From: Phycisphaerae bacterium
GTDB lineage: Bacteria; Planctomycetota; Phycisphaerae; Tepidisphaerales; Tepidisphaeraceae
DNA length: 5,626 nt
Direction: 5' to 3'
Assembly: GCA_014380825.1 (NCBI GenBank)
Contig: JACMJD010000603.1
Coordinates: 1-5,626, forward strand
Made by a program: the position numbers and the translations under genes. This document shows, one piece after another, positions 5,541 to 5,626 of the stretch. Below the pieces are notes generated by a model. It saw only the letters and a program-made list of their open reading frames with translations, was not told the origin of the DNA and searched no databases. The stretch's first letter is position 1; each line of letters starts with the position of its first letter.

Positions 5541-5626
5541 CCTCACTTGCCGGCTCGCGCTCCCGGGCTTGATCGAGCGTGGCGGCGGCCGGATCGTGAT
5601 CACCGGCAGCGGTGCCTCCTACCTGC
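5524..5626 (+). CDS. Short-chain dehydrogenase/reductase, internal fragment (3' end outside window)
   Basis: The plus-strand frame starting at 5524 reads NVRGIYLTCRLALPGLIERG and continues GGRIVITGSGAS. This is the middle of a classical NAD(P)-dependent SDR. The Asn of NVRG (5524-5526) corresponds to the tetrad Asn in helix alpha-4, and GGRIV with GS to strand beta-5 and the catalytic Ser (codon 5608-5610). The Tyr-x-x-x-Lys motif would lie beyond the right edge. The preceding half of the family, with the Rossmann TGxxxGxG motif, is absent: the DNA to the left codes for ligase on the other strand. An in-frame ATG at 5497 exists but gives no SDR-like N-terminus. The fragment is therefore a 5'-truncated gene or the product of a chimeric sequence join. 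The substrate cannot be inferred. Confidence 0.68.

Noticed and set aside
1..5626. A new defence or multi-gene system linking regulator, ABC exporter, propeller protein and ligase
   Set aside because: The genes lie in alternating orientations with no shared operon beyond the ABC pair, and no nuclease, sensor or toxin domain is visible; nearness alone does not support a system.

Overview
The window is GC-rich bacterial chromosome. It holds four substantially complete genes, two gene fragments cut by the window edges or by a sequence junction, and two related palindromic repeats. The best guess for the host is a planctomycete of the Phycisphaerae type. This rests on a secreted protein with a PEP-CTERM tail, on the style of the ABC-2 transporter and the S24-type regulator, and on GC-rich palindromic elements that can sit inside genes. 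This is recognition from memory, not a search, so the phylum is moderately supported and the genus is unknown.

Layout from left to right. The C-terminal autoprotease part of a LexA/CI-like regulator runs rightward off the left edge (2-406). It converges on an ABC transporter operon read leftward: permease 546-1913 and ATPase 1927-3006. The gap between these convergent genes is filled almost exactly by a 133-bp palindromic element (408-540). A 120-bp divergent intergenic region (3007-3126) then carries a possible promoter for the ABC operon and the ribosome binding site of a rightward gene for a secreted beta-propeller protein with a PEP-CTERM sorting signal (3127-4065). That gene converges, with only 14 bp between the stop codons, on a leftward gene for an ATP-dependent DNA ligase (4080-5537). 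At the right edge the sequence becomes the middle of a short-chain dehydrogenase gene on the plus strand (5524 onward).

Two points deserve attention. First, a second palindromic element (4710-4809) of the same general design as the intergenic one lies in frame inside the ligase gene. It adds about 33 residues between nucleotidyltransferase motifs IIIa and IV without a stop or frameshift. Second, the ligase lacks the beginning of its N-terminal DNA-binding domain. Its homology ends at an ATG directly preceded by an in-frame TAG, and dehydrogenase homology begins within the same dozen bases. This is either a real rearrangement or a chimeric assembly join.

The genes do not form one pathway. The ATPase and permease clearly work together as one exporter. 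The regulator, propeller protein, ligase and dehydrogenase look like independent neighbours. I see no tRNA, rRNA, CRISPR array, transposase or riboswitch, and no convincing new multi-gene system. The most unusual biology is the palindromic repeat family and its coding insertion.
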